From: Pelodera strongyloides
Lineage: Eukaryota > Nematoda > Chromadorea > Rhabditida > Rhabditidae
DNA: 64,000 bases
Reading direction: 5' to 3'
Assembly: GCA_036852015.1 (NCBI GenBank)
Contig: JAANDG010000319.1
Coordinates: 62,001-126,000 of the forward strand
Shown here: one piece after another, positions 49,353 to 61,866 of the stretch
Position numbering within the stretch: position 1 is the stretch's first letter
Layout of the letters: each line of letters begins with the position of its first letter
Notes under the pieces: model-generated
Databases searched by the model: none
What the model saw: the letters and a program-made list of their open reading frames with translations, nothing else
Told to the model about the DNA's origin: nothing
Translations under genes and position numbers: made by a program

Positions 49353-51189
49353 GGCCTGAGCCAATGAAGTAACATCTCAATCGACCGAATTTTTGTGAAT
49401 AAGTACTGTATTTACGTCAAAATAAAAGTTTACTATCGTTGGCCATTTTTACAATACACGATGTAGAGTATCACAAATAGTGTACTTCAGTACGTGCACC
49501 TCCCTTTTGAAATCATATTTATTTTTAGTTGGGGGAGGCGCATCACAAATCATGTCCATTGATAGGTTCAACAACACGAAAACAAATTTAAATACACTGA
49601 AAATTGCCTGTCACTAAAAGAATAAGATAAGAACAATGTCCCATACAGATAATGCTGCGCGTTTGGGTCGTACACAGATATGTAGACACAAATAATTTGT
49701 AATATAATCTTGTTCAAACTCATCGAAAGAGGGTTATCAGGAAAAAAAACTGTAAAATCGGTCAATCGGTTATTATTCATGGGATGAAAAATGACAATGA
49801 AAATTCATAGAAAATGTACTACGAAAAAACCAAATGCTTGTTTTTGTCCCCTAATACAGAATTTCATTTTCATTTATTTCAGAGAGACAGCGCCATAAAC
49901 GAATCTGCGTTTCGAAATACTCTTTTTGTTTGTACAACTGTTTGCTGTGAACTGCCCTGACAAGAGACACCGAAACAAAAATGGGCTGGATATTGCCTAA
50001 CAATGAAGGTTTACAAGCTTCACCTATGCTTTACTACCGAACGAGTGACCTTTTCTATTAATTATTACACTAGTTAGTGCCTACTTAAGTTAAAGCTACT
50101 CAGAAAATATGTATATATTATTTGCGACTTACTGTATTGAACACTTGCCTCTGTATGCATAGTAGTATAGTTGTATAGTACTTCGTGTTTTAGATAATAC
50201 TTATTCATGAGTATAATTCAATATTTAAAAAGTGAAGTAACAAATTATACTGTAATAGATAGACTAACCACTTTTACTAGATAACAAATCATTTATGCAA
50301 AAACAAATTTTTATATCATTACGTGAAAAAATCATACATATACTCGACAACTCAAATAGTCATACATTTTCACTATACACTTTGAATCCCGTGTGTATAG
50401 ATTTGCATTTCGCATACTTGTAATAATTACCAAGCATATTTTGTTATTTATAAAATAAATTGTGAAATCACCATACCAAATCTCCAAATCCCAATAAAAA
50501 CCCTTTGCTTTCGTCTGTTTGTGCTCATGTCTGCGTCCAATAATGTGCATTACGAGATCGATTTTCTATTCCGATTATTATTATTCTTTTGTGAAAAGAG
50601 TGAAAACTCATAGCTTAACCATGGAAAAGCTTAACTATAGAATGGGCATTTCTAAACCTCTACAGCTGTTTTTATATTACTTTTTTTTTCTTACATATAT
50701 TGAATGATAGCGAGTTTGAATCATCGTTAACCATAAGGGCTTATTGTTAGTTTGAGTTTGGAACTTGGCAATGAAATGATTAAAAAAAGTTTTCTGTAGT
50801 CGAATTACTCGTGTGTTGATATCGTTATCATTTCTGCATTGAACATAGTTTTGTGAATTCCATGAAAATAATAAAAAAGGATAAAAATTCGTACACATGT
50901 GTACCTCATTTTGTACCCAATTAATATTTCAATAGCATTTTATAACGTTATACTTTGAACAAACCGCTCATAACATACATCGCATCTTTTCAAGAGCTTA
51001 TATTCTATACTGTCCAAGATTTATATACTTGCGTTTAAAGTTGATTATTGCTATAGATAACTCGAATTCTTTCATAAAATAAATAAAACATTTTCTCCGG
51101 ATTTTCTGATTTCTCGCTAGAAGTTGTAGCATTATGATCTTGTTTAAGCTGTTTATTGATTTTCTAGATTTTATTGATTACCTTTTTGG
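49353..51189. other. Intergenic between small gene copy 3 and rsef copy B
   Basis: Collinear with 40054-41927, with scattered substitutions and small indels. No exon supported. A TTTTCTAG site lies about 24 bp before the rsef start. Confidence 0.5.
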
Positions 51190-54100
51190 ATGGGTTCGAC
51201 AGCTGATACAGAACGGCTCTTTCAATTATGTGACCGTGGAAGTAAGGGCTATTTGACACAGGAGGACCTCAGGTTCGCATGCCCACAGCTGGACCAGCAG
51301 GTTTGCAGTCTTGCAGTTTATAGTCAACCAGCCGTTCGAAGAGCCCTACGGGCGCTTCTCCGACTGGAGGAATCGGCCTTCGGCCGATTGTTTCACTATT
51401 TAAAAAAAGGATTGCTACAATTTAAAAAGTTAACTCTCCTCTCTTTCTCCTCCCACACATTCACACGTCTCTGATTGTGGAAACGTATAATAATCAGTTT
51501 GGATCACCACTCGACTAATCCTACCATGCAAATTTGCTACTGAATGTAGGGCAGAGGATTATCCTTATGATAAGCTAGCATAGCTCAGTAGGTAGACCGT
51601 TGGACTGTGAAGCGAGAGATTGTGTGCTGCTGTGGGTTCGAATCCCGCCAGCGGCAAAGGTTTTGTATGTTCTCATTCGATTGTGAATAGAAAATTTTCT
51701 TTATGAAATGATTTCGTTGCGTGCATACAAACAAAAGACCAAGTAAACTCTTCTCCTTTATATAATAAGATAGTCTGTTGTATACCGCAGTTTCTTTTTA
51801 TACTTCATGTAGTTGTAGTCTGTAGTTTAAAACGGCATGAGACGTTGTTGTGAAGCACATGCCGCAGGTGTTCCATTATGCGCCCTTCTGGCACGTTGTC
51901 CATGACACCCACATACAATACCGCTTCAAAGTCTGTAGTCTGTATCTTATTGGTTCTTTTTTGTAGCTTGTAGTTTGAAGTTTGAAGTTTATTCCCACAT
52001 TCAGGACGTGGCATTCATTTTCGAATCGTTAGACACAGACCGAAGTGGAAGAATTGAAAAAGAGGAATTTCTAGAGGGATTTGTGAAAACGATCAACTGT
52101 GCGGAGTCGCAGGGTAAGAGAGAGAGAGAGATTTGCAAGTTCATAGAAACTGCATACTGTAGACAAGTAATATTAAATAATATGTGATTTTTCTTATCGT
52201 GTTAGGAAACTCCGTAACCTCGGCTAGCCACTACTTTTTCACTTTTTTTCTTTTTTTTTTCAATTTTTTCTTATTAGATTGTAACATTGTTGAGCGTTAC
52301 TATACTAAACCATTATGCGATTTTTGCTAGTATGCTGAAAATTTGCCGTATCTTGGAACTACAAGAGAATATTTTTTTTAATTTTTCATATTATATATGC
52401 AAGTCCCGTGCAGAAATACGGTAGTATTGAAAAAATCACACCCATTTTTTGGGATACTTGCAAACCTGCAAACCCCACTACTCTCTAGAATTCCGTTTCA
52501 AAGGTATTCCAGGTCGCACAGGGCTTCAGAGACGTGCTTCCGTACTTGAAGACGTATATGAAGACCGAAATGAAACAGTTTACGCAAGTGACAGTGATGG
52601 CAAACGGGTAAGATAAGCTATAAGTTGAGCAAGAGCAAATTTCAGTTTTATATGCCCCATAGGCCCTCTTTTTGAAGTTTGTAAGTGGCACACAATTATT
52701 GTATTAAAAAAAACGATTCAACAACAATTGCTTTTGTTATGATTTTCAGTAGGTTGCAATTATTTTGTGCAATTATTAATTATTCAGTAGGTTACAACAA
52801 TTATATTTTATATTCTTCCAGCTCTCCCGTCCCACTAATTTTGACGACGATGTCTACGTATCAGAAGCCGAATCAATAAAAGTCGACTTCGCAGTGCCAT
52901 GGTTTGACTTTACAGCCAAATAACGGCCGGTTTTTGAAACGCATCGTGGACAACTGACTTTTAACGTATTTATGCTAATTTAATTTATGTTCATTTGCGT
53001 ATGCTGCATGCATAATAATGCTGATTACTCGATGCGTTTAAACCGGCCAGTATTTCACTCTAGTTATATGTTCCGCAATTCTTCTTATTTTGGTAACACA
53101 CTAACTAATTGCTGAGAGTAATTTGCATACAAACCGGGAACAACTGGCGAGCCAGTGTATCTCAAACTCGGGTTTGGACGCGAGTAGCTTGCTTCGGCAA
53201 TAGAAATAAATGATCTGGAATCCTACAGTTTAGAAAAAACACCGGAAAACGTGGGGTCTAATTGTTGTAAGAAAGCAGAAGAAAGGAAATTCTGTGTTTT
53301 CAGTCAGGACGAAGTACTGGCTTTATATCAACAACTACAAGGAGCTGGAATGCCTCAGTTGTTACGAAAATTTGAAAAGGTGTGTTTTAATAATACGGTG
53401 ACTTCTGATTTGAAAAGTAAAAATTATCCGAACAATTGCCATTATCCCCAAGGCGTTGGCAGTACGTGCTAAATTCTAACCGTGTTTGTTGGTTAAAGCG
53501 AAATACCGGTCGTTTTCGCATCGTGGACAACTGAACTCTTACGTATTTATGCTAATTTGCTTTGGCTCGACCTTTTATTCTAATTTAGTGTCATTTGCAT
53601 AGGATGCATAAGAATGGTGGCGTTCTTGATGTGTTTCAAAAACCGACCGGTATTTCGCTTTAAAAAATCATGATAGAAATTGCTCACAGCGCTAACTGCT
53701 AACAGATCCTCGTATTATAAGAAGGAGGTGGCTTATAAAAATCACATTTTCACAATTTCTTATTGTTACTTATTGGTGTTGTAGAATAGCGTTGGTTATG
53801 TTTTATTAATGTAACACTTATAAAAAATGATTATCTCAGGTGGTCGGCACATTTTGTAAAGAGATCAATACACACCGAGAGGAGAATGAGAGATTGCAGC
53901 ATGTTTATACAAAGTAAGGAGTTGTATATTTTAAGATAGAATTGTTTAACTATTTACCTTACTAGTTTTTTTAGAGAACTAGCGAGCTACCATGCAAATA
54001 TGAGAGTAAAAAAACTAATAATGATAAAGTTCGTGTGCCACCTAACCCGGTACAACGGAAGAAATTATATTAATTTGGAAGATCGTGGAAGATCGTTGGA

Positions 54101-54363
54101 TCTTCCAATGGAAAACGATCTTCCAATTCCAATTCCGTTGGAAATTTTTTTCGTTTGGAAGATTTGGAAGATCGTGGAAGATCGTTGGAAGAATTGTTGC
54201 ATAATTTTAATTTTTTTTTACAATTTAACTTTGATAGTGTATTTATCTCAGAGGCTGTATTCACCACTACATTTACCCGGGTAAAATCGTTTCCCGGGAA
54301 AGTATTTTACCCAAAATGACCATGTTTCCCTTTTCCCCGAATTCACCACTTTTTCCCTTTTCC

Positions 54364-54407
<44 letters not shown>

Positions 54408-57400
54408 GGGTAAACCAGAAATTACCCAAGTGTTGTGGTATATTTTTCGTCGAAAAGGTGTATTTAAACATTATTTCTGTGTTTTATTTGAATGTTTGAC
54501 AATAATAACTAACTATTTCTTTAAGTACAACAAAAAATTAAGATATTTACGCTAATGTTTTTCTATTCTCTTTCATTATGACGATAAGCAAATATTGTAA
54601 AGGATATCTACTAATTACTACATGTTATAAAACAAATAATGCGACTTCCGCATTCAACAGACTCCCGAAAAGCTTGCCGTAGTATGAAAATTCACGCGTC
54701 CGGCATATATTTTACCCTAAATAAATGGTCTAAGTGTGCTATGGATGGACTACTACCTTTTTCTCAAATCATAGCGAAGAAATTCTTGTAGAAAGAAAAG
54801 AATTGATGTTCCCCCCCCATCTCCATAAAAAGGTATTGTGGCGAGTACTATTACCGATCACAACACCATCCGTTGTGGTCTAGTGGTTAGGATTTGTGGC
54901 TCTCACCCACAAGGCCGGGGTTCGATTCCCCGCAACGGAAGTCTTTTTTTGCTCCTTATCTTACCGGGAGAATGTCTGTACAACCTATCTGTACTGTACG
55001 ACCTTATTGTTAGCAATTTTTCGTTGGGTATTGTCCTTAAATGTTATCTAACGGAAATTGTGTTGATCCTAGCTCTAACTATATATTAATAATTATTGAG
55101 GGTGCTTAGATTAAGCAACGAAAATATGCAAAATTATATTACAACGAAATTAAGCATAAACATACCAATTAATTATATTTTCTTTGAATTTCCCCTTGGG
55201 TAAAATTCCCCGTTTCCCAAATGGAGCGTGAATTCGGGAAGGGATAAAAACTTTTCCGGAAAGGGAAAAAATATTTCCCGGGGAGGATTTTCGCTAGGGA
55301 ATTGTCCCTGGGTAATTTCTTTTCCCGGGGAATTTTTTCCGTAAGAATGGTGAATACGGCCTCTGGGAAAAAAGAACCGCGATCATTATGGAATTATGGC
55401 TGAACAATGTTTCGTTTGAAGGAAATAAAAAAAAATAAAACGATCTGATCCTTATACATATTTAGAGGCCCCAACTATTGAACATTTTATACACAATTAG
55501 TATTCAGCCATCATATTTACTCATGAGAATTCATTTAATACGTTTGACATTTTCTGGTATTCTCCCAGGATTATTATAATGGTTTATTTGAGCAACGCAT
55601 AAAGAGATAAATGAAAATACATATATCAACAAGTGGGTAAAAGCGAATCCACGAGAGTAGAGGGATCAAGTTCTTCACTACTTACGAGGATGAATACTTA
55701 CGGGGATGAACTTACGAGGATGAATACTTACGAGGATGAATTAGACTTTGGGAATTTATGTCACACATTTCTTAAGTTTTATGCCCACCCAACAGTAGCT
55801 CGTTAATTAATGTTTCATTTCAAATGTAAACGTTTGTCTACCATAACGTGCGTCAACTTAGCTAATGTATGGCAATCGCTTAATCCATGCGCGCTCAATT
55901 CGCGCACCGCGACGTTAGCGCCGCGCACTCTAAAAATCATAATTCAGCGAACGCGAGGTGTTCAATCGTCGTATGGAAGAAGTGGAATCAGAAATTGATC
56001 AACAATTAGCGATGGCCGAGCGGAAAGCAAGACAGGAAGTTAGTTATATGCATACTGTAATGGTGCAGTGTTGTTAGGGTAAACGCTAATTTAGTAGCTC
56101 CGGTCCTACAGTACACCAATCAATTGGTATGGCAAGATACCATAATCTGTTCCAAATCGCAAGATGCTACGTCTCCAGTAATGTATTTTAAGCCTTGCTG
56201 TAATTGTGACATTGTAGAATGTCAAAAAAGAATTCCAAAAATATATCTTACAAAAAACCGTTATACTCACAAAATTCCACAGGAACGAGAGCGTTTGGAG
56301 CGCGAAAAAGAGATAATGAGAGAGCAGATGGAGACGGAGATTCAAGAGATGCGAGAGAACATCGAGAAACTACAGAGAATGGAGAAGGTGCTAGAGAGAG
56401 AGGGGCAGAAAATGGGAGCGCAGAAGGAACTTCAGGAGAAGTTACATGTAAGTTAAATTTGGGAAATATACCTATGATTTGAGAGATGCGAGAGATGCGA
56501 GAGATGAGAGGGAACAGACACATAGATACCGTAGTGCACATTCTTCTACGGTATAAATTAGCATATTTTTTATTTTAGGAAGTTTCCACCGAAAACCTGG
56601 ATCTTCGACGTAATGTAGCCGAGAATCATTTGGAATTGGCTATGATTAAATCAGAACTGGTTTGTTTTACTATCATACCTCTCGATTTTTCTTATGATTG
56701 ATTCGGGTGGTTTTCGTATAATTGTGCTTCCTGTTCTCTGTGACGCACTGCACTTATCTCTATCTTATGTTAAAGCGAAATACCGGCCGGTTTTTGGAAC
56801 GCATCGCCAAATTCTTACGTAATTATGCTAATTTGCTCGAATTTAACTCGATGTTTTATTCTAATGTATGTTCATTTGAATATGCTGCATACGAAGGCTG
56901 ATGTACACAATCGTTTGAAAAACCGACTTATTTCGCTTTAAGGCACTGTTGGCTTTTTACGTAGTCAGTATTTATGCATCAAATTAATTTAAATTAAATT
57001 CAGGCTCAAACTCGCGCCGAATACGAGTCTAAACAGATGGAATTGAGCAGTCAAAGGCATATGGCAGCCATTACTTCTGAAGAAACGGAGAACGTGCAAC
57101 GACAACTGCAACTTTTATTGTAAGAGAATGCAAAATACCTTTTTAATTCACAATAATGGAATTCCGTAACCTAGCTAAACAAATTTAAAAAGTCGATCAG
57201 AAACAATGCAAACAATCCCTCGCAGTTACATGTCTTTATGCGCTAGTCTAGTTGCGCGAGTTTGAGCCTGAATTTTTTTTTTAAATGATTTATTATGCAG
57301 ACTCAAAATGGCAATATACCGTAATCTTGGACATACCGTAGTACTTATATTTTCTATTTCAGCGACGCGAATCGTAAGCTACACGATACAAATGACTCTC

Positions 57401-60262
57401 TGCGTAGCGCCCTGGACAGAAGATCATCTATTGTACAACAATTTAATTTGGTATAGATATTTGAAGGGGATATAAATTTATTTATATCATAGAACCGCGG
57501 CAAGGCTCATCAGATCACATAGTACCTCGAAGTACACTAGGTTTGGCACGAAGAAAACCCAGAACACTATAATATGTGCACATTCAATGTTGCAGCGTAG
57601 TACCCCATCTCCGTATCATACGCCCACAACTCCGATGCGACCCACGGATTTATCACTACGACATACACCCACGTACAGTGGTTTTGTTACGGATGAGGAA
57701 GGTATGATACTAGTTTTCTTATTGCAGGCTGCGCCTAGCATTGGCTAGTTAATCACACGAGTAAATAACATGGACGGTACTGAAGCGTGACATGTACTGA
57801 ACCTCAAGAATAAGATTCCGCGTTGGAGTTAAATAATATCGTCACATAGCCTCACACATAGAAACTCATGTTTATGTTTAGCATCTGCCGACAGTGGCCT
57901 CGCAATTGGTTATGAAACAACGAGTGATTCAGATGAACGACCGAAAGGAGACATCGAACCTGTATGTTGACGTATTTATTGAGCACTCAACGATAATGTA
58001 GAAACCAGACTTCTTAACATTACCGTGAAACATTCAGCATTTATTCTGCGCATACGGCATAGTCAGTGATCGAAAGCTATAAAAATATAAGTCGCTTCGC
58101 TCTCTTTGTCCACGAGAAATACTCTTTTTTTCGCCTAATTATTCTAATTATGCTAATTATCCTCAGGGCCTTCACAACCCAAATGGTCCCGCCGAGCGCA
58201 CTTTTCGTGTAGTGATGTGTGGAGATGCGGCAGTGGGCAAATCGTCTCTCGTAATGCGAATTATCAAAGGAACCTATGCTAATAACCTGCCCAGCACATT
58301 GGGTCGGTCTTTACATTGGTTACTTAGGTCAATACCTAACCTTCGCCTATCTTAGCAGTATTTGTACTTTGCACCCGTCATACACAGGAAAACGAACAAA
58401 TTGCCGAAACCACAATAAAACCGTCGTGGCCCGTCACCAAATGGTTTTTACTGGAAAAACCATCTGGTGACTGTTTCGTGACTAGTTTCTGACCATTTGG
58501 TGTTCATATGATAATGGTTTTCACGAGTTGGTCACCAAATGGGCAGGCCCACGACAAAACCAGTGAGCCGTCCCCAAGGGGGTTCACCCATTTCCTATGT
58601 AGCTCAGTATAATACTATAGCAATTGCTGCGCCATTGGGCAATTTACAATTTGGTCACAACCATTATTGCTAAATGAAATGATTTACAGTAGTGCAGCTG
58701 ACAACAGCAAAATTAACTAGGATTATTGATTGTATCTGACACTCTTATTCATTGTTCCAGGAGTCGACTTTCACGTAAAAACGATCAATGCAGATGGACG
58801 GAATGTCGCTCTCCAATTATGGGACACGGCGGGACAGGAGAGGTATTCAATGCAATATTTATTTATTTATAATTATCGATTCATTATAAAATTTTCAGAG
58901 GAGTTTATTTGTGATTTGGTTTACGTAGTGCCGACGCATTTACGAACATGTAAACTGGTGATTATTGGCGTAAGTAATTGAGGCCTAGATATAGCTTGGC
59001 AGTCTTTCGCACGAGATGTCAACGGTTCGATTCACGGCAAAATTTTCATTGTTTTTAGATTCCGTTCCCTGTGCAAGTCCTATTTTCGTCGGGCGGACGG
59101 TGCAGTCTTAGTGTACGATTGCACGGCGGAACACACGTTTTTGAGGGTTCGAGACTGGGTGGAAACTATAAAGGTTTGCGCTTTCTGCTTTTTTACTTTT
59201 CAGTATTACAAACAAGGCTGCCCCTGTGCGATATAATAATGATAAAAATGTCTAGGTCATAATTTATCTCCATAAAGCTATTAGACAATAAAAAAAGGTT
59301 TATAGATCAATGAAACACCTTACTGCCTTAGCTGAGACGCATGGTGACACAGCTTACCTCTGGTAACTCTACGGTAACTCTTCCAGTAATTCAGTTGATA
59401 CTGAGTTACTGACAGTGTATTCAGGAAGCCGTCGAACGGTCAATCCCCATACTTTTGGTGGCAAATAAAACAGATTTACGGTCGACCCGCGGAGACGTGG
59501 TCCCGACACGAGAAGGACAGGCACTGGCTGCGGTACGGTAGAATTTAGGGGATCATAAAGATTTAATAATTGTAATTATAATTATTTACTGGGAAACTGA
59601 TGACATGAGAAAATGGAAATGATGAAAAAAATTATTTACTGAGAAAATGACATGTTTCAAATGGATGCTAAAAACAACGAATGTATCAATGTTTGCTCAG
59701 GAAAAATGTTCATCCCTCAATAAACTGAAAATTTTGTTCATAAGAACTTAGCTTGAAGTTATTATAAAACTTATTATAAGCAATAAAGAAAGATATATTA
59801 CATCACATCAAATAACTACACAACGAAGTTCAGCATCAATTTTCTGCATGTGGATGAATTTTCATTTTTTTACTGGCCTAACATTTCAGTTTGTTATATG
59901 TTCGTAAATTCTGTTTATTTAGGCTCTCGGTACATTATACATCGAGACAAGTGCTCTGGACGGTAGTAACGTTGATGGAGCTATTCTCACCCTTACCAGG
60001 TTTGAGAAACCATTTTTTTGTCGGTTGGGATGCCGAACCATGGGCTCCTTTTGTGCACTTCCGGCACAAAAGGAGACCAACAAGTCTAGAGGTTCAGCAC
60101 AAGTTTCACATACCACGTGCCATACCGCTTTAAAATCCTCGTTTCAGGGAGTTAATGGCCGTTGAAGACGTCGAAGTCCGTGCTTCTGGGGTAATTCTCT
60201 CCAAGAAACCCCAACAGAAGTCTTCCTGCTTTTCGAGACCGAGTTGCTCCCGTGGACAATAG
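51190..60262 (+). CDS. rsef-1: RASEF/Rab45-family EF-hand, coiled-coil, Rab GTPase, 19 exons, 642 aa
   Basis: Exons: 51190-51300, 52005-52113, 52489-52607, 52822-52901, 53304-53379, 53840-53913, 55948-56038, 56283-56447, 56579-56659, 57004-57119, 57363-57450, 57596-57701, 57882-57961, 58167-58302, 58761-58842, 59059-59173, 59425-59532, 59923-59999, 60148-60262; 1929 nt, in frame to TAG. An EF-hand pair at 1-73 (loop [13 protein letters not shown]), a coiled coil about 166-350, a Thr/Pro and acidic linker, then a complete Rab domain: G1 GDAAVGKSS (451-459), switch I STLGVDF, G3 WDTAGQE (498-504), G4 NKTD (557-560), G5 ETSA (587-590). RASEF/Rab45 proteins act in membrane traffic and self-associate through the coil. 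The tail ([19 protein letters not shown]) has two cysteines but no terminal CC, CxC or CAAX. Introns carry several MITEs and a tRNA gene. Confidence 0.93.
51323..51540 (+). repeat. Dispersed repeat R, copy 2, in rsef copy B intron 1
   Basis: CCAGCCGTTCGAAGAGCCCT, GGAATCGGCCTTCGGCCGAT and ACCATGCAAATTTG match the reverse complement of 12878-13050. Absent from copy A intron 1. Confidence 0.8.
51573..51656 (+). pseudogene. tRNA-like sequence (degenerate; possible SINE head)
   Basis: An A-box-like TAGCTCAGTAGG and a perfect B box GGTTCGAATCC with a good T stem (GTGGG / CCCGC). The anticodon arm around CTGTGAA does not pair and the acceptor ends (GCTAGCA vs CAGCGGC) do not match. It is therefore a tRNA pseudogene or the head of a tRNA-derived repeat. 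Confidence 0.5.
52911..53061. mobile_element. Decayed MITE family 1 copy, rsef copy B intron 4
   Basis: CAAATAACGGCCGGTTTTTG start and AACCGGCCAGTATTTCACT end, shorter and more mutated than its partner in copy A (43244-43421). Confidence 0.78.
53491..53664. mobile_element. MITE family 1, copy B only, with TTAA duplication
   Basis: GGTTAAAGCGAAATACCGG start and CGACCGGTATTTCGCTTTAA end. The matching copy A site reads TTGTTAAAAAAATCATG with a single TTAA and no element. Confidence 0.9.
54250..55364. mobile_element. MITE family 3-type element carrying a tRNA gene
   Basis: Ends AGAGGCTGTATTCACCACT and GGTGAATACGGCCTCT match the GAGGCC elements at 10370 and 18924. Subterminal regions are rich in CCCGGG and GGGTAAA motifs in inverted arrangement (54275-54315 and 55195-55335). 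The interior contains a 42-nt A run (54365-54406) and a tRNA-Glu gene. No transposase seen. Absent from copy A. Confidence 0.82.
54869..54940 (+). tRNA. tRNA-Glu (anticodon CTC)
   Basis: 72 nt. Acceptor stem TCCGTTG / CAACGGA pairs perfectly. A box TGGTCTAGTGG and B box GGTTCGATTCC are canonical. The anticodon loop holds CTC between TGTGG and CCACA stem sequence. A T-run directly downstream (GTCTTTTTTT) serves as Pol III terminator. It lies inside a mobile-element-like sequence in an rsef-1 intron, on the same strand. Confidence 0.95.
56770..56941. mobile_element. MITE family 1, copy B only, with TTAA duplication
   Basis: ATGTTAAAGCGAAATACCGG start and ACTTATTTCGCTTTAAGG end. Copy A reads TTATGCTAAGGCACT at this spot, the empty site with one substitution. 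Confidence 0.9.
58395..58600. repeat. Dispersed repeat (GGCCCGTCACCAAATGG), copy 2
   Basis: Related to 24350-24560. It starts just after rsef exon 14 and contains ACCAAATGGTTTTTACTGG and TGGTCACCAAATGGGC in opposing orientations. Confidence 0.65.
58985..59042 (+). pseudogene. Weak tRNA-like relic in rsef copy B intron 15
   Basis: Contains TAGCTTGGCAG (A-box-like) and GGTTCGATTCAC (B-box-like), but the cloverleaf cannot be closed. Probably a tRNA-derived relic. Confidence 0.3.
60003..60133. repeat. Foldback segment in last rsef intron
   Basis: A hairpin GGCTCCTTTTGTGC / GCACAAAAGGAG at about 60038-60082, followed by CACGTGCCATACCGCTTTAAA, which matches the right end of the MITE at 61457-61596. 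Confidence 0.65.
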
Positions 60263-61618
60263 AAGCCACGCCCACTGTTTATCGATTGTTTTTATCTAAT
60301 TCCTCGATATGTTTTCATTTCACTTATCTGAATGTGCCTTTCTTTTGCGATTTATTTTTATTGTAATATTCGGCTTTCTAACCAATGTGATGTCATTTTT
60401 GTAAATTCAGTGGAGAAAAATGTAGACTGGAAGTAGAATACAACTTGAGAATGCGAAATAGAGTCTGTCGTTTGTTATTATTTTATTATGAATCCAATAT
60501 AATATGAGTACTTTCATATAAACAAGTCACGCTTATTTGACAAACATAGGTTTGTTTCCTACCGTATGCAAATGTCTATTGGAATTTTGACTTTCATCAT
60601 TTTTACCTTTATTTATATTATAAATTATATGATAACAGGTTGTGGAAAATAAGTTGCCCTTCAAATTTGTGTGTGATGTCGTCTACTGGTTCATTGATGA
60701 GAATAAACAATTTTCAAAGAAAGTGAATTAATTATTTCAATTTTTAAAAACATTTAATAAATAACCACAACGATTCATTCAAAATAAGCGTTAAAAAGTA
60801 TAACTTTCAAAAAACACCCATACTATGAATTTTGTAATAGAACGAAGATATCATAGGAAATTGGGTCTAGATTTGTGTATATTAGAATTAAAATGCTGTG
60901 TTTTATAATCAGTCATTCTTGGTATGGATTGCTGATAAGCCATAAGACGACTCAAACTCAAAAGCAAAATTGAAAAATGAATAAGATCAAAATTGATTTC
61001 ATACTATTCATTTATAATACAAATAAAAAATACTGTCAAAGCGATAAAATACTGACTACCGACAATGAGCTTGGCAGATCATAATATAGATGTAGCCGTA
61101 GAGGCTTGAGTAGTAGTAAATGAGTAGAGTTTGGCAATTTGCAAAATTTGTTGCTCTACTAAATTTAATAAAGTATTATGCTAACTACATGAATGCAGTT
61201 ATTTCTTCAAAGAGACACATACTTGTCAGACAAAATACAAACCTCAATAGAAAACAAATAAATAAGAAAACATCAGTGGAACAGTATGAAGAACGACTAG
61301 TATCCAGTGGAAGAAATCATATGGCTCAGCTTATGGTTAAGAAAATGGTGTATATCTTATTGATTACCTATAAGAGAGCAGGCTACAGCGGGAAGCCGTG
61401 GTACCTCACTGAGGCTTTCAGCTTCTAAACCTGAACCTTATGGGACGTAAAGTTTTAAAGCGGTATGACACGTGGATTTGCAAGACAGCTTCGTTCTCAT
61501 GGAATGCATGCAAATTGTGCTCCATTATATTATGTACCGTTTCGACACAGAAGGACACGGATGTATAAATACTAAAACCACGTGCCATGCCGCTTTAATA
61601 ACACCATTCGGTCAACCT
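60263..61618. other. Convergent intergenic region between rsef-1 and eya
   Basis: 3' ends face each other. AT-rich, no exon supported. A 102-codon open frame at 61120-61428 has no domain and AT-driven composition. One MITE lies near the eya end. Confidence 0.5.
61457..61596. mobile_element. MITE (AAAGCGGTATGACACGTGG ends)
   Basis: Left AAAGCGGTATGACACGTGG, right CCACGTGCCATGCCGCTTT, flanked by TTAA-like bases on both sides. Lies immediately after the eya stop. Confidence 0.85.
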
Positions 61619-61770
61619 TTATAGTGACGGTCGTCCAAGAAGGTAATTCGTTTGAGCGGTGAACAATTTGTCAAAATCCTCCGGGCAATTGACGGGCCAA
61701 ACGGCCATCGACTCCTGTAAAAGATATCATATCCCATACATAAAAATTTATTCTCCAAAAAAAAGAGTGT

Positions 61771-61866
<96 letters not shown>

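Larger units (their letters stand above)
47280..57760. repeat. Segmental duplication, copy B
   Basis: Starts with GTTAGTTCGGGATCACGG and the AGAGTCCCCGGGG motif, as in copy A and, more diverged, at 24600. Compared with A it has gained MITEs at 48640-49002, 53493-53663 and 56770-56941, a tRNA-bearing element at 54250-55364, and a repeat plus tRNA-like sequence in rsef intron 1. It has lost parts of small-gene intron 1. Confidence 0.93.

Noticed and set aside
61120..61428. 102-codon open frame between rsef-1 and eya
   Set aside because: AT-driven composition, no domain, no splice or poly(A) context.
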